Position numbers and translations under genes: made by a program. The notes beneath the pieces were generated by a model that worked only from the letters and a program-made list of their open reading frames with translations, ran no database searches and had not been told where the DNA came from. Positions 36,530 through 49,034 of a DNA stretch of 64,000 nucleotides are shown piece after piece (positions within the stretch are counted from its first letter, which is position 1; each line of letters opens with the position of its first letter). The stretch covers positions 55,343,727-55,407,726 of the forward strand of contig OU744732.1 of assembly GCA_916613615.1 (NCBI GenBank). Direction: 5' to 3'. This stretch comes from Steromphala cineraria. Its lineage: Eukaryota; Mollusca; Gastropoda; Trochida; Trochidae.

Positions 36530-37850
36530 CCAATGTAACATTTGAGAACAAAGTGACAACTATTGTACAACCCTCGTGAAAGATATACATTCACTTTAAA
36601 AACGCTGCGATTAGCAATTGGGACTTTCATCTGAGAATAACACAAAGCGACTCAGATTAGAGGTTAAGTGTCTGCACACAACTACAAACGGATCAATCTT
36701 AATCTCTACCTAATAATCGTAAAAGACTAGTGAAAACGAAAATTACCATCTTCAAGAATAATGACCCCCACATACAACGATGCACATGTTATTGCCAGTA
36801 CATCTGTGCATGCACACGATAAAAAACAATGAGCACTGACAAATGTCCTTTTGAAGCTGACGTAAAGGAACAAATAAGAAATACAACTTCTGCCAAGATC
36901 ATCAAGAATAATGCCCCATCGTGAGAGATATACCTTAACCTTAAAGACGATACATTTATGACTGCACACCTGTTTGTAAAGAAAGACAACTACTAAAAGT
37001 AATGTTTCTACTAAAATGCTCTATCATTTCTACCTATTGTAAGCACAGGAACCACACTGAACAAAGAAGCCATCTTCAAGAATAATGCCCCTGCTTGAGC
37101 GATGCTAATGTAAGAATGTTGAATGAATTTCTATACACTAACGCAACAGTTACTCAAGATAAAAAGTTCTGTGTTTTTATCATATCCACTGTTCGGCTAT
37201 GATAACGTAAACAATCTTAAAGGAAACATCCACCCTCAAGAAGAAAGCCCCTTCTTGAACGATGGCAACGTTATAATGTTAAATGTATATATATTCACTC
37301 ACACAATCAAAGTTATTTTTATGGAAGGTTATGTCTCTATAAAAATCCTACTGATAATCTCATACAATGCTCAGCTTTGGTTGCGAACAAAATGAAAGAA
37401 AATATCCATCCTCAAGAATAATGTCTCGTCTCGAGCAATGGCAATGTTAGAATGTTAATAGTATATCTGCCATACACTCACACAATAACCAATGCTCAGC
37501 TTTGGTTGCGAACAAGTTTAAATGAAATATCCACCCTCAAGATGAATGCCCGTGCTCGAGCGATGCCAAAGTGAGGATGTATATCTGTACATTCACACAA
37601 TCAGAGTTATAACGGATAAAAGGTTATGTGTCTATATAACTCCTCCTGATAATCTCAGACAGTGCTCAGCTTTGGTTGCGAACAAATTTAACGAAAATAT
37701 CCACCCTAAAAAATAATGCCCCTTCTCAACGATGCTGATGTTAGAATATTCAGACAAGGCTCGGCTATGGTTGCGAACAAATTTACAGAAAATATCCACC
37801 CTCAAGAATAATGCCCCTTCTCAACGATGCTTATTTTAGCCAGTTTACCT
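36530..37850. repeat. Degenerate tandem array, ~90-170-bp units
   Basis: Repeated words are TCCACCCTCAAGAATAATGC, CCCCTTCTC(G)A(G/A)CGATGC, TTAGAATGTT and GCTCAGCTTTGGTTGCGAAC. Unit starts are seen at about 36745, 36895, 37070, 37226, 37400, 37529, 37697 and 37790. Two minus-strand frames in it (36373-36645 and 36727-36969) share VFKV(N/K)VYLSRG only because they lie in repeats. Confidence 0.8.
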
Positions 37851-37904
37851 GTCAACCTAGAGAGAACACACAATCAGGGTGGGGAGGAATTCGCGGCTTC
37901 TTGT

Positions 37905-37978
37905 TCACGCAGGTAAATACAGGTAAGATCGCATGGCGTCTGGTTTATTCAGGTAATGAGGTAAAAGGAACTCCCAGG
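37905..37978. promoter_or_regulatory. Cluster of CAGGTA/CAGGTG boxes
   Basis: CAGGTA occurs at about 37910, 37919 and 37950 and CAGGTG at about 37975. Such boxes are bound by Snail/ZEB-type zinc fingers and bHLH proteins. This is a possible intronic control element; the evidence is motif clustering only. Confidence 0.3.
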
Positions 37979-38737
37979 TGAAAATTCTCGAATCCAGCGT
38001 TTCATGTTTTTAGTCGTAGGTGTGGTTGAATACGCCACTTGCGAAGATTCCGAGACTCCGATAACATTTGTTCCTGATATAGGGTAGTAAACGAGCTACC
38101 TCGAAATACAGTTTATATTAAACGTGTCGATAATTTGGTATATAACGAGCGAAATTGAGTTCGGTATTAAATAACCACTTCCAAGATTCAGAAACATAAC
38201 ATCACGTGCTCCCTCGGTTACTCATGCCTAATGATACGATCTTCTACACGATTTCAGCCCTGGGATTTTCCATGGGGTAAAGGCAGAATCTAAAATAACC
38301 ATTTTGCACTACTATGAGTGTATGGGAACGTTAAGCAATGGTAAGCCGTGAATGCATGGGTAAACTTGAAAGTGTAAAAATGTGTCAAATATATCCTTAA
38401 TTATGCACATCGTATGCACTTGTTTTCAAAATAATATGCATAGAAAATATACTGGACAAAAAAGTAAGGGATATATGAAGATTTCTAAAGTACTGAATAT
38501 TGATGTTTTTTTTCTAAATTAAATTGACACCTGATGATATATGAATATTTAAAAAATACAATATTCTTAACTTATTTTTTTCAGTAAAGAACCTAATGGG
38601 AAAACATATTTTAAAAATTCTTTAACACTGAAAACCCAGAAACTAGTCCATTGTTTAGCCTGATACCTGATACTCTCACGGTTAAAGTAAGAATGGGTAA
38701 AATACAATGACCTATAATGAAAGTGTATATATTAGTA

Positions 38738-40043
38738 GGGGAGACCAGGGCAAAGCGCGCCCCCGGGGCAAAGTGACCACGCGTTATTTCTCCAAACATA
38801 TCGACAAATGGAGTAATTTGTCATTACCAACGAATGAAAGTAACCGTAATGAAGCGTTGTGACCAACGCTGGAAGCATTTGCCTAAGTCGGGGACGTAGA
38901 ATTTCAAATATTCGGAAAAAACGCGAGTTTACTATAAGGAACGGATATGTCTCAAATTCAAATATTTCATAAAAATGCAAAACGAAACATTGAACTCTCG
39001 TGCACATGTAACATGAATGTGTATCATTAATTCATTGAATACTGAAATTTGTAATTATTTGCTTTAATGACTTTCTGTGATGTTCATAACAAATGCTACC
39101 CTTGATGGGGCAAAACGTGCCGGGGGGAGCGTTTTGCCCCGTGTGTTATAAAATATATCATTTTTGTTAACATATTGGTGTTAAAGTTATTATTTTACAT
39201 TTCTAAAGCAAATAATGTGAAGGTGAACTATCAGTTTCATATCAGCATTCTGCTTTTTTTATATAAAAATGAAATATACCATTTTACTTAAAGGATTTTG
39301 TTTTGTTAAAGAATGACGACAAGTAACAGTTACCAAACCATATTTTTCTGTTGTATTTTAAATCATGAATATATTATTCATTGTATATTACTGTTCAACC
39401 CTAAACGAAAAGCAATTTATGCCGTTCTGCCAAGTCCGACACAAAATATTTGTATGAATTCTTTAATTCGTCCATATAACCAATTCAATTCATCTTATAT
39501 TATATTTTTTTACTGATTTTGATATTCAAAAACCTACATTATTAACACTTTCGTAGTTGAAAGAAATGTACATGTACCAACCATAACGATATTTGGTCAT
39601 TGAGAATGTTGAAAATTTAAGTCCATGACATGTAAAGGACTATATTGCGCATCCTTGCATATATTGCCAACTTTTATGTTAATTCTATCCTTCATATGGG
39701 TTCGATAGCTGCCTTGCATTATCAAGATGATAGCTTTTGATTTGTATTGGCTGATTATTGGTGTGTAATATCTATTACATTCTGTGTCGTTTTTCGAATG
39801 GGGCAAAGCGCCCAGGGGATTGGGCACTTTGCCCCAAAGTACAGGGCAAAGCGCGCCCCCTAAGTCCAAATATATTTACGTAAATATATCCTTATGCCGA
39901 AATAGTAGATTAAAAAAGCATGTGCCATGTTACAGTCTATCTGATAAGTATTAGAGATAGGGTGCAAGTTTCATTCTGTACATGTCGGGGTGCCCACTAG
40001 ACGCACTTATATGTTAGGGGGCGCGCTTTGCCCTGGTCTCCCC
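38738..40043 (+). mobile_element. 1.3-kb TIR transposon, non-autonomous, copy 1
   Basis: The ends are inverted repeats starting GGGGAGACCAGGGCAAAGCG and reading on into CGCCCC. TA flanks both ends (38736-38737 and 40044-40045). Inside are an inverted GGGGCAAA/TTTGCCCC pair at about 39105-39140 and a subterminal pair at about 39799-39860 that includes another copy of the terminal sequence. No long open frame. A copy in the opposite orientation is at 51366-52672. TA duplication suggests, but does not prove, a Tc1/mariner-like mobiliser. Confidence 0.9.
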
Positions 40044-40900
40044 TACAGTTGATTGTTTCACCACTACTGCACACCCTCAAAACTAATGTTGAGCTTAACT
40101 ATTGTAACAACGATTATCTACAACAGTTACTGGTGCTGTGTACAGCACGAATCGGGACGTCAATGAAAGCTGATCCAATGTATATCAGGAAATAATTGCC
40201 GCTTCAAAATATTTATTCTCAGTTACTTGATCCCGTAATTGAACGGTATTTCATCAGTCACAACAAGAACTTACGGTGTGATGGAATCCTTGCATCGCCA
40301 GATTGCTCCTAACTGCTGGTAATACAGGTTAGATGGCCCTGCTGCGGAGTTTTACATCTACAATTTCTTAATTTTGATGTGTATGTTTGAAATTCAGGAT
40401 ATTGAAAATGATCAATACATTATGTTTTACGGATAATAGATAACAATTTTCCCTTCTCCATATCAATAAAGTATTAAAACTATTCAAATTGGTTGGAAAA
40501 CGGCGCCAGGCTGTTAAAAAACATTGTTAGATTTAGTACATTGCTGTTAAAAAAGTACAAATCATTGTTCCAAAGACTTAAAAAGGTTGCACTTATTTCG
40601 AGTGAGCTTCTATAGTAGGCGTTGTTTGAAATGTTGTCAATGAATTGACATCTTCTATTTGTGTTTGGAGTAGACTTGATAAAAATGTTCACTTTTTATT
40701 GTCTATTAAACCAGATTTAGAGTTTTATCACTGTTTAAGGAAGTAAAAATAGACTTCGTGTCCCGTGTCGGCTGACGCACCAATTTATCAACTTGGGATT
40801 GGTGAGTGATATAACTACTCTTTTGTCATAAATAATTAAGAAGGAAGTGTATATGATATAATGTTATATTGATGCTGAGAAATATTATCGAACTATCAAA

Positions 40901-41035
40901 GAGTGAGTTATTGTTTTATGCCGCTGAAGCAATATTTCAGCCATTAGCGGCGTGAACTATAGAGCGAGTGAGTGTGTTGGTGCTTAACTCCGCTTGGGCA
41001 ATATTTCAGCTATTAGCGGTGACTTTACACGAATC
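40901..41035 (+). repeat. Two tandem copies of the short gastropod repeat
   Basis: GAGTGAGTTATTGTTTTATG, then CAATATTTCAGCCATTAGCGG, is followed at once by a second, distinguishable copy (GAGTGAGTGTGTTGGTGCTT, CGCTTGGGCAATATTTCAGC). The two represent different subfamilies. Confidence 0.75.
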
Positions 41036-41395
41036 ACTTCGTGAGTTGTCAGGTGTCAAATATGCCAAAATTGATCAAAAGTCTCATCCGATCGAGAAGT
41101 ATCAACTGTTGCAGGAAAGTATATTTTCAAAGCTTATCGACATAGTACAGCAACAACAGGAAGATTTTAAGGAGCGATTATGATCGAGACCGGACATTAA
41201 CGTGCGTCAATCCCTCAAACGTTCTTCTGGAAACTTATCTTAAGTAGCCAGAGCCACTCTCATGAGTTCAGTGATAATGTTTGATAGATGGAATACGTAG
41301 TTTTCATATAAATTGCACATGTGAATTTGGTTTCCGCGAATAAATATAACTGTTTTAAGATTTTCATTGAAAACTAGTATTTATCATCTATTTAC
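41021..41395 (+). pseudogene. Coding-like fragment with untranslated-like tail; old relative at 62525-62865
   Basis: The frame 40968-41183 contains ELSGVKYAKID, EKYQLLQESIF and KLIDIVQQQQEDF before a TGA at 41181-41183. A diverged, stop-containing relative at 62525-62865 reads KYRLLQEN and KLIDVV in the same order. The similarity continues past the stop through CACATGTGAATTTG for another ~200 bases, and AATAAATA lies at 41339. This could be the 3' end of a retrotransposon or two decayed retrocopies. The family was not recognised. Confidence 0.45.
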
Positions 41396-43120
41396 CGTTT
41401 TGGGACTAATATGTGAACCTATATGATCTATATAATTGGTTAAGCCATTAAAGTTTGTATTTCAAACCAAAACAATATTTGTAATGAAAACGGAGAGTGG
41501 CTTTTCATTTTCAATGTTTTCCTTGCTACGTTATAAGCTATTATTTCTGATATTTCAGAATTTCACACACAATCTGCCAGATGATTAATCAGAAGCTTAA
41601 TAAAATTCCTCTTAACAATGAAATGCGAAATTACGTAAAGTATTGAGCAGTGTATAGCGATGTATGCTAGATTACTTTGTTTTAAATTCATTTGTTTCTT
41701 CTGTTTTTTAATTATAGTGTGTAATAGAAAGTATGAACTCAAGAACGTTTTTGTTCTACGATTTCCTAATCAGATGCCATTCAACTTTTGTATCATCGAA
41801 TAAACTACAAATTTTGAACCTCAGATCGTATTTCTGTTAAGCAAAGATGGCAAACAAGACAGATAGGTATTGATTAAAGCAAGGTGTCATCAATCTTAAT
41901 CATAACCAAAACAATCAAAATAATAATATGACGTAATACCGATGACGTTCATTCATAACATCATACGCATAATAATATCTTCATTCTTTTGTGAGATATA
42001 GACATAAGATTGTGTAGCTTTAATGCAAACTCGTTTTTGTAATATATCCCAATTGCAGTGTCATGAACTATGCTGTTTTATCTCATGTCACGTGGAGCTG
42101 TCAATCAAAAGCATGTACATTGCATCATTGACATCACCGAAGGTTCACGTTGAATTACATTACCAAATCCCGTGGTAGAGGGTAATATAGTAATGGTGTT
42201 ATGAACTATGTATTACATATTCGGAAATAACCTCGTTATCACATACAGATGAACTATATAATATCGGGATGTTTCATAATGCCTAATGAATGTTATTCTC
42301 TAGGCAAATGTATAATTTCGGTAAAATATCATGTTTTTAGAATATATTCATCTTATTTCTCGACGTTAAGTAAATGGATTGCTCAATTGATTCGTACACT
42401 TTAAAGTGTCATAAAATGTAACAAGAATGTCAAGAAAATATATTTTCTTTGTTTACATGCTACATAGAGTTTACATAGAGTCAAGGGACAACTATGATCT
42501 AGATATAAAATGATGACGTCATGATGACGTCACTCAACTTCAAGTAAAAATACTACGTTTTGTTGATGATACTTGAATAATTCAAGGATACCTATAGCAA
42601 GAAGCTTTAATCAACACCATAAAAACAATGTTACATATTCCATGATATTTTGTTAACAAATTTGAAAAAAAAAAGACTTTGGAGTCGGTTGCCTAATTAA
42701 CAGTGCGTTAGTTCTGCATTAGGGGAAACGTTGTAATGCTTGACAATTTAGGCTGATTGTATATAGCACAATACATTAATTTCTCATGGGCATTTTCTTC
42801 CTTGGTGATTACAACTGTGGTTATTATACGGTGCATTATTCCGCTATCTATGATTAATGCAGCATATAATTGTATGATATGAAGTCAGCATAATGTTGTA
42901 TATAGATATAAGTAATTAATGAACCATTCGACAATATCAGTGGTCATGTAGGTATTTTGATCAACATAATAAGCATAATTATCATTAACGGACAATATGG
43001 CATGTAAAAAATGTTGATATTTGAGCTATATTGGTCAAAGGCTGTCAAGATACCATGACATTCTTTAGAACGCATTTAAAACATTGGAAGTTTAGGGGCC
43101 ATTGGTGAAAAAGTTTACCT
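41396..43120. other. Intronic stretch with a double CRE-like site
   Basis: No gene was recognised. Two TGACGTCA palindromes lie 11 bases apart at 42514-42521 and 42525-42532, a CREB/ATF-type site. Confidence 0.45.
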
Positions 43121-43124
43121 TTAA

Positions 43125-43480
43125 AGGGGCAGTAGCACGTTTTTTGATAATTTTATATTTTAAATTTGTCACTGATAATTGTAAGTTAATAATAAATGTA
43201 TTATTTTGACATTGTCAAAAATTTCATCAAACAAGCCAATCATCCATAGTCAGTTGACAAAGTATGAAGAATCACATAAAATCCATTGGCGGCCATTTTG
43301 TGTGAACACCTAAAATTCATTTTGGGTGAGACAAATCAATCACATGGCTAAACTTTACGTTATATTTTTGAATTATTACTGCTCCATTTAGTTTAAATGC
43401 ATTGTCTTTCAATTGGAACCACTTATTTTCATTTTCCCGACATCACCTTTTATTCCCCCTAAAAACGTGCTATTGCCCCT
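43125..43480 (+). mobile_element. 356-bp MITE with TTAA target duplication, copy B
   Basis: Same termini, orientation and length as the copy at 31871, with TTAA at 43121-43124 and 43481-43484. The right end has one change (CGTGCTATTGCCCCT). Confidence 0.92.
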
Positions 43481-44329
43481 TTAACACTGTAACTATTTGC
43501 AATAATGTCTCATTCACTTTTATTCACTGCAATTAGATAAACAGCTTCGTTAGAATAAGCGGTTCTGCACTAAACTGTAAAAGCTACGAACCAAGACTAA
43601 ACTGTATATGAAAGAATTTGATATTAAAGAAAACAGAAAAAAAATCCCCAAGTCCTTGTTAAATTCTTTAATTTTCAATCTGTGTTATAGCAGAGATTAT
43701 CTTTTTAGGTACATTGATGTACAATAACTTGAGGTTTGTTATTTGCTTTAAACATCCATTCTTATTGTTCGCATTAACATGTAGAGACTATAATTATTTC
43801 CCGAGGCAGTGTGTATTACCCGAGATAAAGCGAGGGATCTTTGAACTGGTCAATTGGCACACTTTCGAGTGCAATAATGTTTTTCTTATCAATGCATTGG
43901 ATTCCATTTGGCTTAACTAGAACCAGACAAATTCCGACTTTCTTTCATGGTCCAGCTTCAGTGACGTATACTACGTACATATAAAAAATATGTCTTTGAA
44001 TAATTATATCTCATCATACAGAGTATACTTTTGATTATTTCCTTGTTCTTCTTGTGATATGGTAAAGGATGTAAGACAAATATGCATTGTAAACACTAGA
44101 AAGTGTTTTTACTCGTAAAAACAGATGTCTCCCCCATACACCATTTAAGCTGAATTTTGTTTTTGAAAGTATTATAAAGTTTTGAAAACTCAAATGAAAA
44201 CCATATTCTTTATATAAAACAACATGAACTGTAAGTTTTGGTTATATTTGATTTTTATTATGGGAATCATTAATCAACATCTACACAGTTTGTCATGTAA
44301 ACTAACCCTCCCTTTCTTAATGACAAAGT

Positions 44330-45459
44330 CGAAACTGTTGCCAAAGAATCCCAAAAATATGTAATTCAAAAGAAGTTGAATCTCCCAAAAGGCACATCTA
44401 CATGATATGGAGACGATGCATACCACATTTGGTAAATATTGGTCATGAAGTTTCAGAGTTATGCTCCGGAAACTAACCCAACCCTTAAAAATAGAGCCAT
44501 TGGCTCTGTAGCTCATCAGGCTTCATCATCAACTATGATGTAGAGTGTGCCCAATGTGATTCCCCCTTTGTAGAGGCCACAGGGTCACCAATCATAAACT
44601 TAAGTATATAGCAGTGTATAAAATAGATTGGAAATCTAGCCTGTCCTGAAAATTCATTGGTCAATTCCTTTGGGAAATTTAAGAAAAAAATTGAAAAGTT
44701 ACCAGTCCTGACCAAAAAGTAACCAGTCCTGGCAAAAAGTAGCCAGTTCAAGGACTGGATGACGGGCAATATTTTAAACACTGTATATAGGCGACAAGTT
44801 TCAGTTTTCTAGGCCTTATACTTCAGGAGAAGATGAAAATAGATTTGAAGGACGTTCCTGTTGCCTATCTTATTATTATAAAGCTACAATTTATAATCTT
44901 CACTAGTCAAGGAGTCTGTACACAAAGTTTCAGCTTTCTAGGCCTCATGGTTCTGAAGAAGAAGATGAAAATTGGTTTTTAGGGCGCGACCCCTGTGGCC
45001 CTTATTAGGGGTCACAGGGCGCCCGAAGCTACAATTTATAATCTTCACTAGTCAAGGAGTCTATACACAAAGTTTCAGCTTTCTAGGCCTCATGGTTCTG
45101 GAGAAGAAGATGAAAATAGGTTTTTAGGGCGCGGCCCCTGTGGCCCTTATTAGGGTCACAGGGCCACCAAAGCTACAATTTATTATTTTCACTAGTCAAG
45201 GAGTCTGTACACAAAGTTTCAGCTTTCTAGGCCTCATGGTTCTGGAGAAGAAGATGAAAATAGGTTTTTAGGGCGTGGCTCCTGTGGCCCTTATTATGAG
45301 TTTAAAAAGTGCAAACTGTTGCCATGGAATCAAAAAAATATAAAGTTGAAAAGAAGTTGAAACCCCCAAAAGAAAAATCTACATGATATGGACAGGCCGT
45401 ATACCAAATTTGGTGAAGATTGGTCAAGTAGTTTCAGAGTTATGCATCGTACAAACTGC
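44330..45459 (+). repeat. Composite repeat: ~145-bp tandem units between ~150-bp direct repeats
   Basis: Outer direct repeats (44330-44475 and 45310-45459) share AACTGTTGCCA, AAAGAAGTTGAA, ATCTACATGATATGGA, TTTGGT(A/G)AA and AGTTTCAGAGTTATGC. Between them a head (AGAGCCATTGG..GTAGCTCATCAGGCTTC, about 44491-44525) matches the repeat at 23051. It is followed by units of 145 and 144 bp, marked by GCTACAATTTATAATCTTCA at 44883, 45028 and 45172 (the last diverged), each ending in GTGGCCCTTATTA. Confidence 0.8.
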
Positions 45460-46266
45460 AACTATGTCGAGATAACTTATTTAAAAGAAACAATTTCTGT
45501 TTCGCTTGAAGGAATACCCACCTACCACAGCGACAGATTACAGAATCATTGCAGACATAACAATGTTTGGCATAATATATGTCTTTGTAAATAAGACCAA
45601 GATACTTATCATTCCAACATATTCCCTGATATAGGTATCAGTACAACACCATAGACTGTCAATAAGTGTCTTGAAAATAACCTACTTTTTACTTAGTCAT
45701 TTGAATTTGATTTCCGATATTAAATTTAGTTGTAACACAATCTCCATTTATAATTTATCCTTAAATTTATTTTGAACATTTACGATCTTTTTGGTTCACA
45801 TTCCTTAAAAGGGGTCATCTAATATACAGGAATTGTTAAGTATTTCAAAACTTGAGTTTGAACTGGTCCCCCCTTGACTGCTCCCTTGAACAGCGGCCAT
45901 TCTTTGACGGAAAGTCCTCGCGGAAGGGCCCTATCTCAATAGCCTACTCCTTTCACGTGCTAAAAAAAGTCTACCGTTGTGGTTTCCCTTCAATGAGGAA
46001 GGAACTAGGTCCCTGCTTGTTCACAAAACAAGTTGATGAAGAAATGTGCGCCTGTTTCGACAATCATAAGCTCCAGAAATAGATGTCTACTTTCTCGTGC
46101 TTATTAGCAAAGGTGAGTCACCTAGCGGTGCACATGCAGAAACCACGGCCGATAACTAATGTTTGACGGGCTCCACGGACTGAACGCTTTTTCGCAGCTG
46201 AAAGCGTGAAAACGCTGATCTTAGGCACCTTTCTTAAGGGAATAAAAATAGCTTTTGGAATGGACT

Positions 46267-46627
46267 CATTCTCTCCCCAGTCCCCACAGAGGCAGATCAA
46301 GTCGTGTTGATTTAGCCTCTGTTCTATTACGCCGCAATCCGTGGGTTTCGGTAGTTTCCCCCGGCGGACAATAAACTGGATCACAATTAATGCATTTGAA
46401 TTTCTTTATCAAATGACAACGCTTCTCGCATGGAAAGGGTGGTTCATATCACAATGCTTTAGCCTTGATTCAGTAGCCAAAATGATGATTTAGAACCAGC
46501 GTTGCTGATTGCACAACTGACTTTGATTGCCACCAATCAGGCATCTTCCATTCTATCCCACAAACTCAGGGTAATATAACAGAGGCTAAATCAACATGAC
46601 TTGATCTGCCTCTGTAGGGAGAGAATG
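46267..46627. repeat. Inverted repeat of ~55 bp with ~240-bp spacer
   Basis: The left arm (46267-46329) and right arm (46572-46627) match as inverted copies over CATTCTCTCCC, a six-base indel, then CAGAGGCAGATCAAGTC and TGTTGATTTAGCCTCTGTT. Each arm is itself an imperfect palindrome (AGAGGC...GCCTCT). This could be a foldback element; no target duplication was identified. Confidence 0.65.
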
Positions 46628-46929
46628 GGATGGACTGTGAATTTAGTGCAGCTTCAAGAAATTAAATTATATATAAGAGGACAACTTTATATATGGGGGA
46701 AAGCCTGCATTATAGAGGTGGCCTTCCAATTCAGTGAAACGTACGGAAGACTAGAACTAACGTATGAATGATAACACTGTCCAATTTTTTTACCTTTAAG
46801 TACGTAACAATTTAAGTTATCTACGGAGTCGCTAAATGGAATGGTGGAATTCGAGCTGAGGACATGTTGGTGACAGCGCGTGATCGGACAAAGCAGCGAA
46901 CTTGTCTGTATTGCGGAGGATGTAGTTAA

Positions 46930-47285
46930 AGGGGCAGTAGCACGTTTTTTGATAATTTTATAATTTGAATTTCTCACTGATAATTGTAAGTGAATGTTAA
47001 ATGTATTATTTTGACAGTGTCAAAAATCTCATTACACAAGCCAATCACCCATTGTCAGAGGACAAAGAATGAAGATTCACATCAAATCCATTGGCGGCCA
47101 TTTTTGTGTGAACACCTTTAATTAATTTTTGTAAGAAAAAGGAATCGCATGGCTAAACTTACCGTTATATACTGGAATTATTACTGCTCCATTTAGTTTA
47201 AATACATTGTCTTTCAATTGAAACCATTAATTTTCATTTTCCTTCCATCACCCTATATTCCCCCTAAAAACGTGCTACTGCCCCT
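46930..47285 (+). mobile_element. 356-bp MITE with TTAA target duplication, copy C
   Basis: The termini are identical to copy A, with TTAA at 46926-46929 and 47286-47289. Same orientation and same length as copies A and B. Confidence 0.92.
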
Positions 47286-48049
47286 TTAAAGACAGCTTTT
47301 CATAACACACATAATTTGGAAAAAACGTGCTTATAAGGTTTGTCATAACAGAGAGGGTTGGAGGGTGGTCGCTGAATATTCATTAACGTCGAACTTCCTT
47401 ACATATTCTAAAATATTTTGAAATAATGAAACCGGATGCTTAACAAAAAAAACATAAACTGTATAAGATTTTAGGAGGTAACGAAAGTGCCATTAATAAA
47501 TAAGTATCAAAAAATCCTTTCCACAGTTCTACACCACATCTCCAGGATCCGACCCAGTATTCGTGAAGACTTCTCAAGGCCATTACAGAGATATATTGAT
47601 ATTTACTTGTATATTTACATATGCAAGTTTAAGAAAATCTGCAAAGATCGTTATATGGTTCGTTAGTAAGACATGCTAATTAGCAGTGCAATAATTCAGA
47701 GAGAGAATGTGGGTGTCGATAAGAGCTGGTTTACACTACCAAACATGCAGCTGAGGTTATTAGATGACATAAACATTTCCATTGATGGGGTGCAGCATTT
47801 TACAAATACATTTTGGCCTCATTTGGGACAGTTTCTCTGCAGGAGAGTTTGATGATGTACGGTTGATTAATGTCTTGATACAGATGCATAATAATAATCC
47901 TAAGTTTAGATACTAGACATACGGAAGACTTATATATAATTTGTAAATAAAAAAATAATGCCCTCCTATAAATCTCAATTTAAAAGGTATTTTTTATTTT
48001 ATTATGACAGGATGAGATATAAGCATTCCTTCTGGCATTGGCTAATGGG

Positions 48050-48122
48050 ATGTCTCTTTGGCCAAACAAGTAGTCTGTAGAACTCTCAACCCGGAGGTCC
48101 CGGGTTCGAATCCCGCTGGAGG
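48050..48122 (+). repeat. tRNA-like fragment (box B)
   Basis: GGAGGTCCCGGGTTCGAATC, then CCGCTGGAGG, contains a perfect box B in a tRNA-like T-arm context. The 5' half is too degenerate to fold, so this is probably a tRNA pseudogene or SINE head. Confidence 0.45.
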
Positions 48123-48778
48123 TGGTCTCAAATCACTTCCGTTTAATAATTATGTATGCTCTATGTTTTTAAACATTTTCAACTGACTTTCGGATAACAA
48201 TAACTAGTCATGTTGTCTATCAATGGATATGGGCTAATGGACCAATAGGCCTATGTTTTTACGGGTTTGGACACTATAATTTTCAAATCTTTGTTGTCCC
48301 GAGGATGTTAAGAGAGCATTGATTCACGTTGTCGAGCAAATGAAATAATGGTCGAAAAGGGACCAATACATTGGCTTGACTCATTATCATCCTTCGGGAA
48401 AATAAGTATCCTATCTAATACCAAGACATCTAGGCCAAGGCGGAAACAATACCTCAGAAAGCAAACTTTTATTGACATCGCTCCATCAAATTTCAAATTT
48501 AACCAGCTTTAAACTATTTTATATCTTTTGGTCATTATTAACACTTCAGACTTTCTTTCCAAAACTGAGACAACGATTTTAAGATACGTGTTGCCAAATG
48601 ACCATCGAGTCACAATGTAGCTACCCGATGGCAAAACAGCTGCTGAAAAAGAACAACTACTCTTTCCCATTTGCTTAATTGGGTTTACTCCAGACATTTA
48701 TTCAGTCAAGTAAACCTAGCCTCAATAATACCCGTTTCACTATGATATTGACTCTAGCGTGATGTAGTAGCGGATCAG

Positions 48779-48820
48779 CCAATCTATCGAATTGACCAAT
48801 CAGGGATCGTAATAACCAAT
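48779..48820 (+). promoter_or_regulatory. Three CCAAT boxes within 42 bases
   Basis: CCAAT occurs at 48779-48783, 48796-48800 and 48816-48820, each followed by C. NF-Y binds such boxes in promoters and enhancers. They lie about 215 bases inside the giant intron, next to the first EMI exon. Function is unproven. Confidence 0.3.
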
Positions 48821-49034
48821 CCACATGCATTCGAACATAGAAAGTTGGAGGATCAAAGGTCGGCGCGACCCGGTACTACATCTCGCAAGACTCAATATCG
48901 AACTGAAACGAGTATTATTTAATCTAGGTTTACTTAGACTGGACATTTGCTACCACTGTTGGATACCATTTTTATGAACACACATCCGAAACGAGCAAAT
49001 ACGGTATTCGTATCCACATGGTAAGAGTACGTAC

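Larger units (their letters stand above)
7396..49034 (-). other. 41.6-kb phase-2 intron splitting the EMI domain
   Basis: It is bounded on the minus strand by the donor GTACGT (49034 downward) and the acceptor TTTTCCAG (ending at 7396). The exons on either side join to a continuous EMI domain in matching phase, so no exon is missing between them. It holds most of the transposons, minisatellites and old duplications listed below. No other coding exon was recognised inside it. Confidence 0.8.

Noticed and set aside
36373..36969. Two minus-strand frames sharing VFKV(N/K)VYLSRG as paralogous genes
   Set aside because: Both lie in the degenerate tandem array; the shared peptide comes from the repeat unit.
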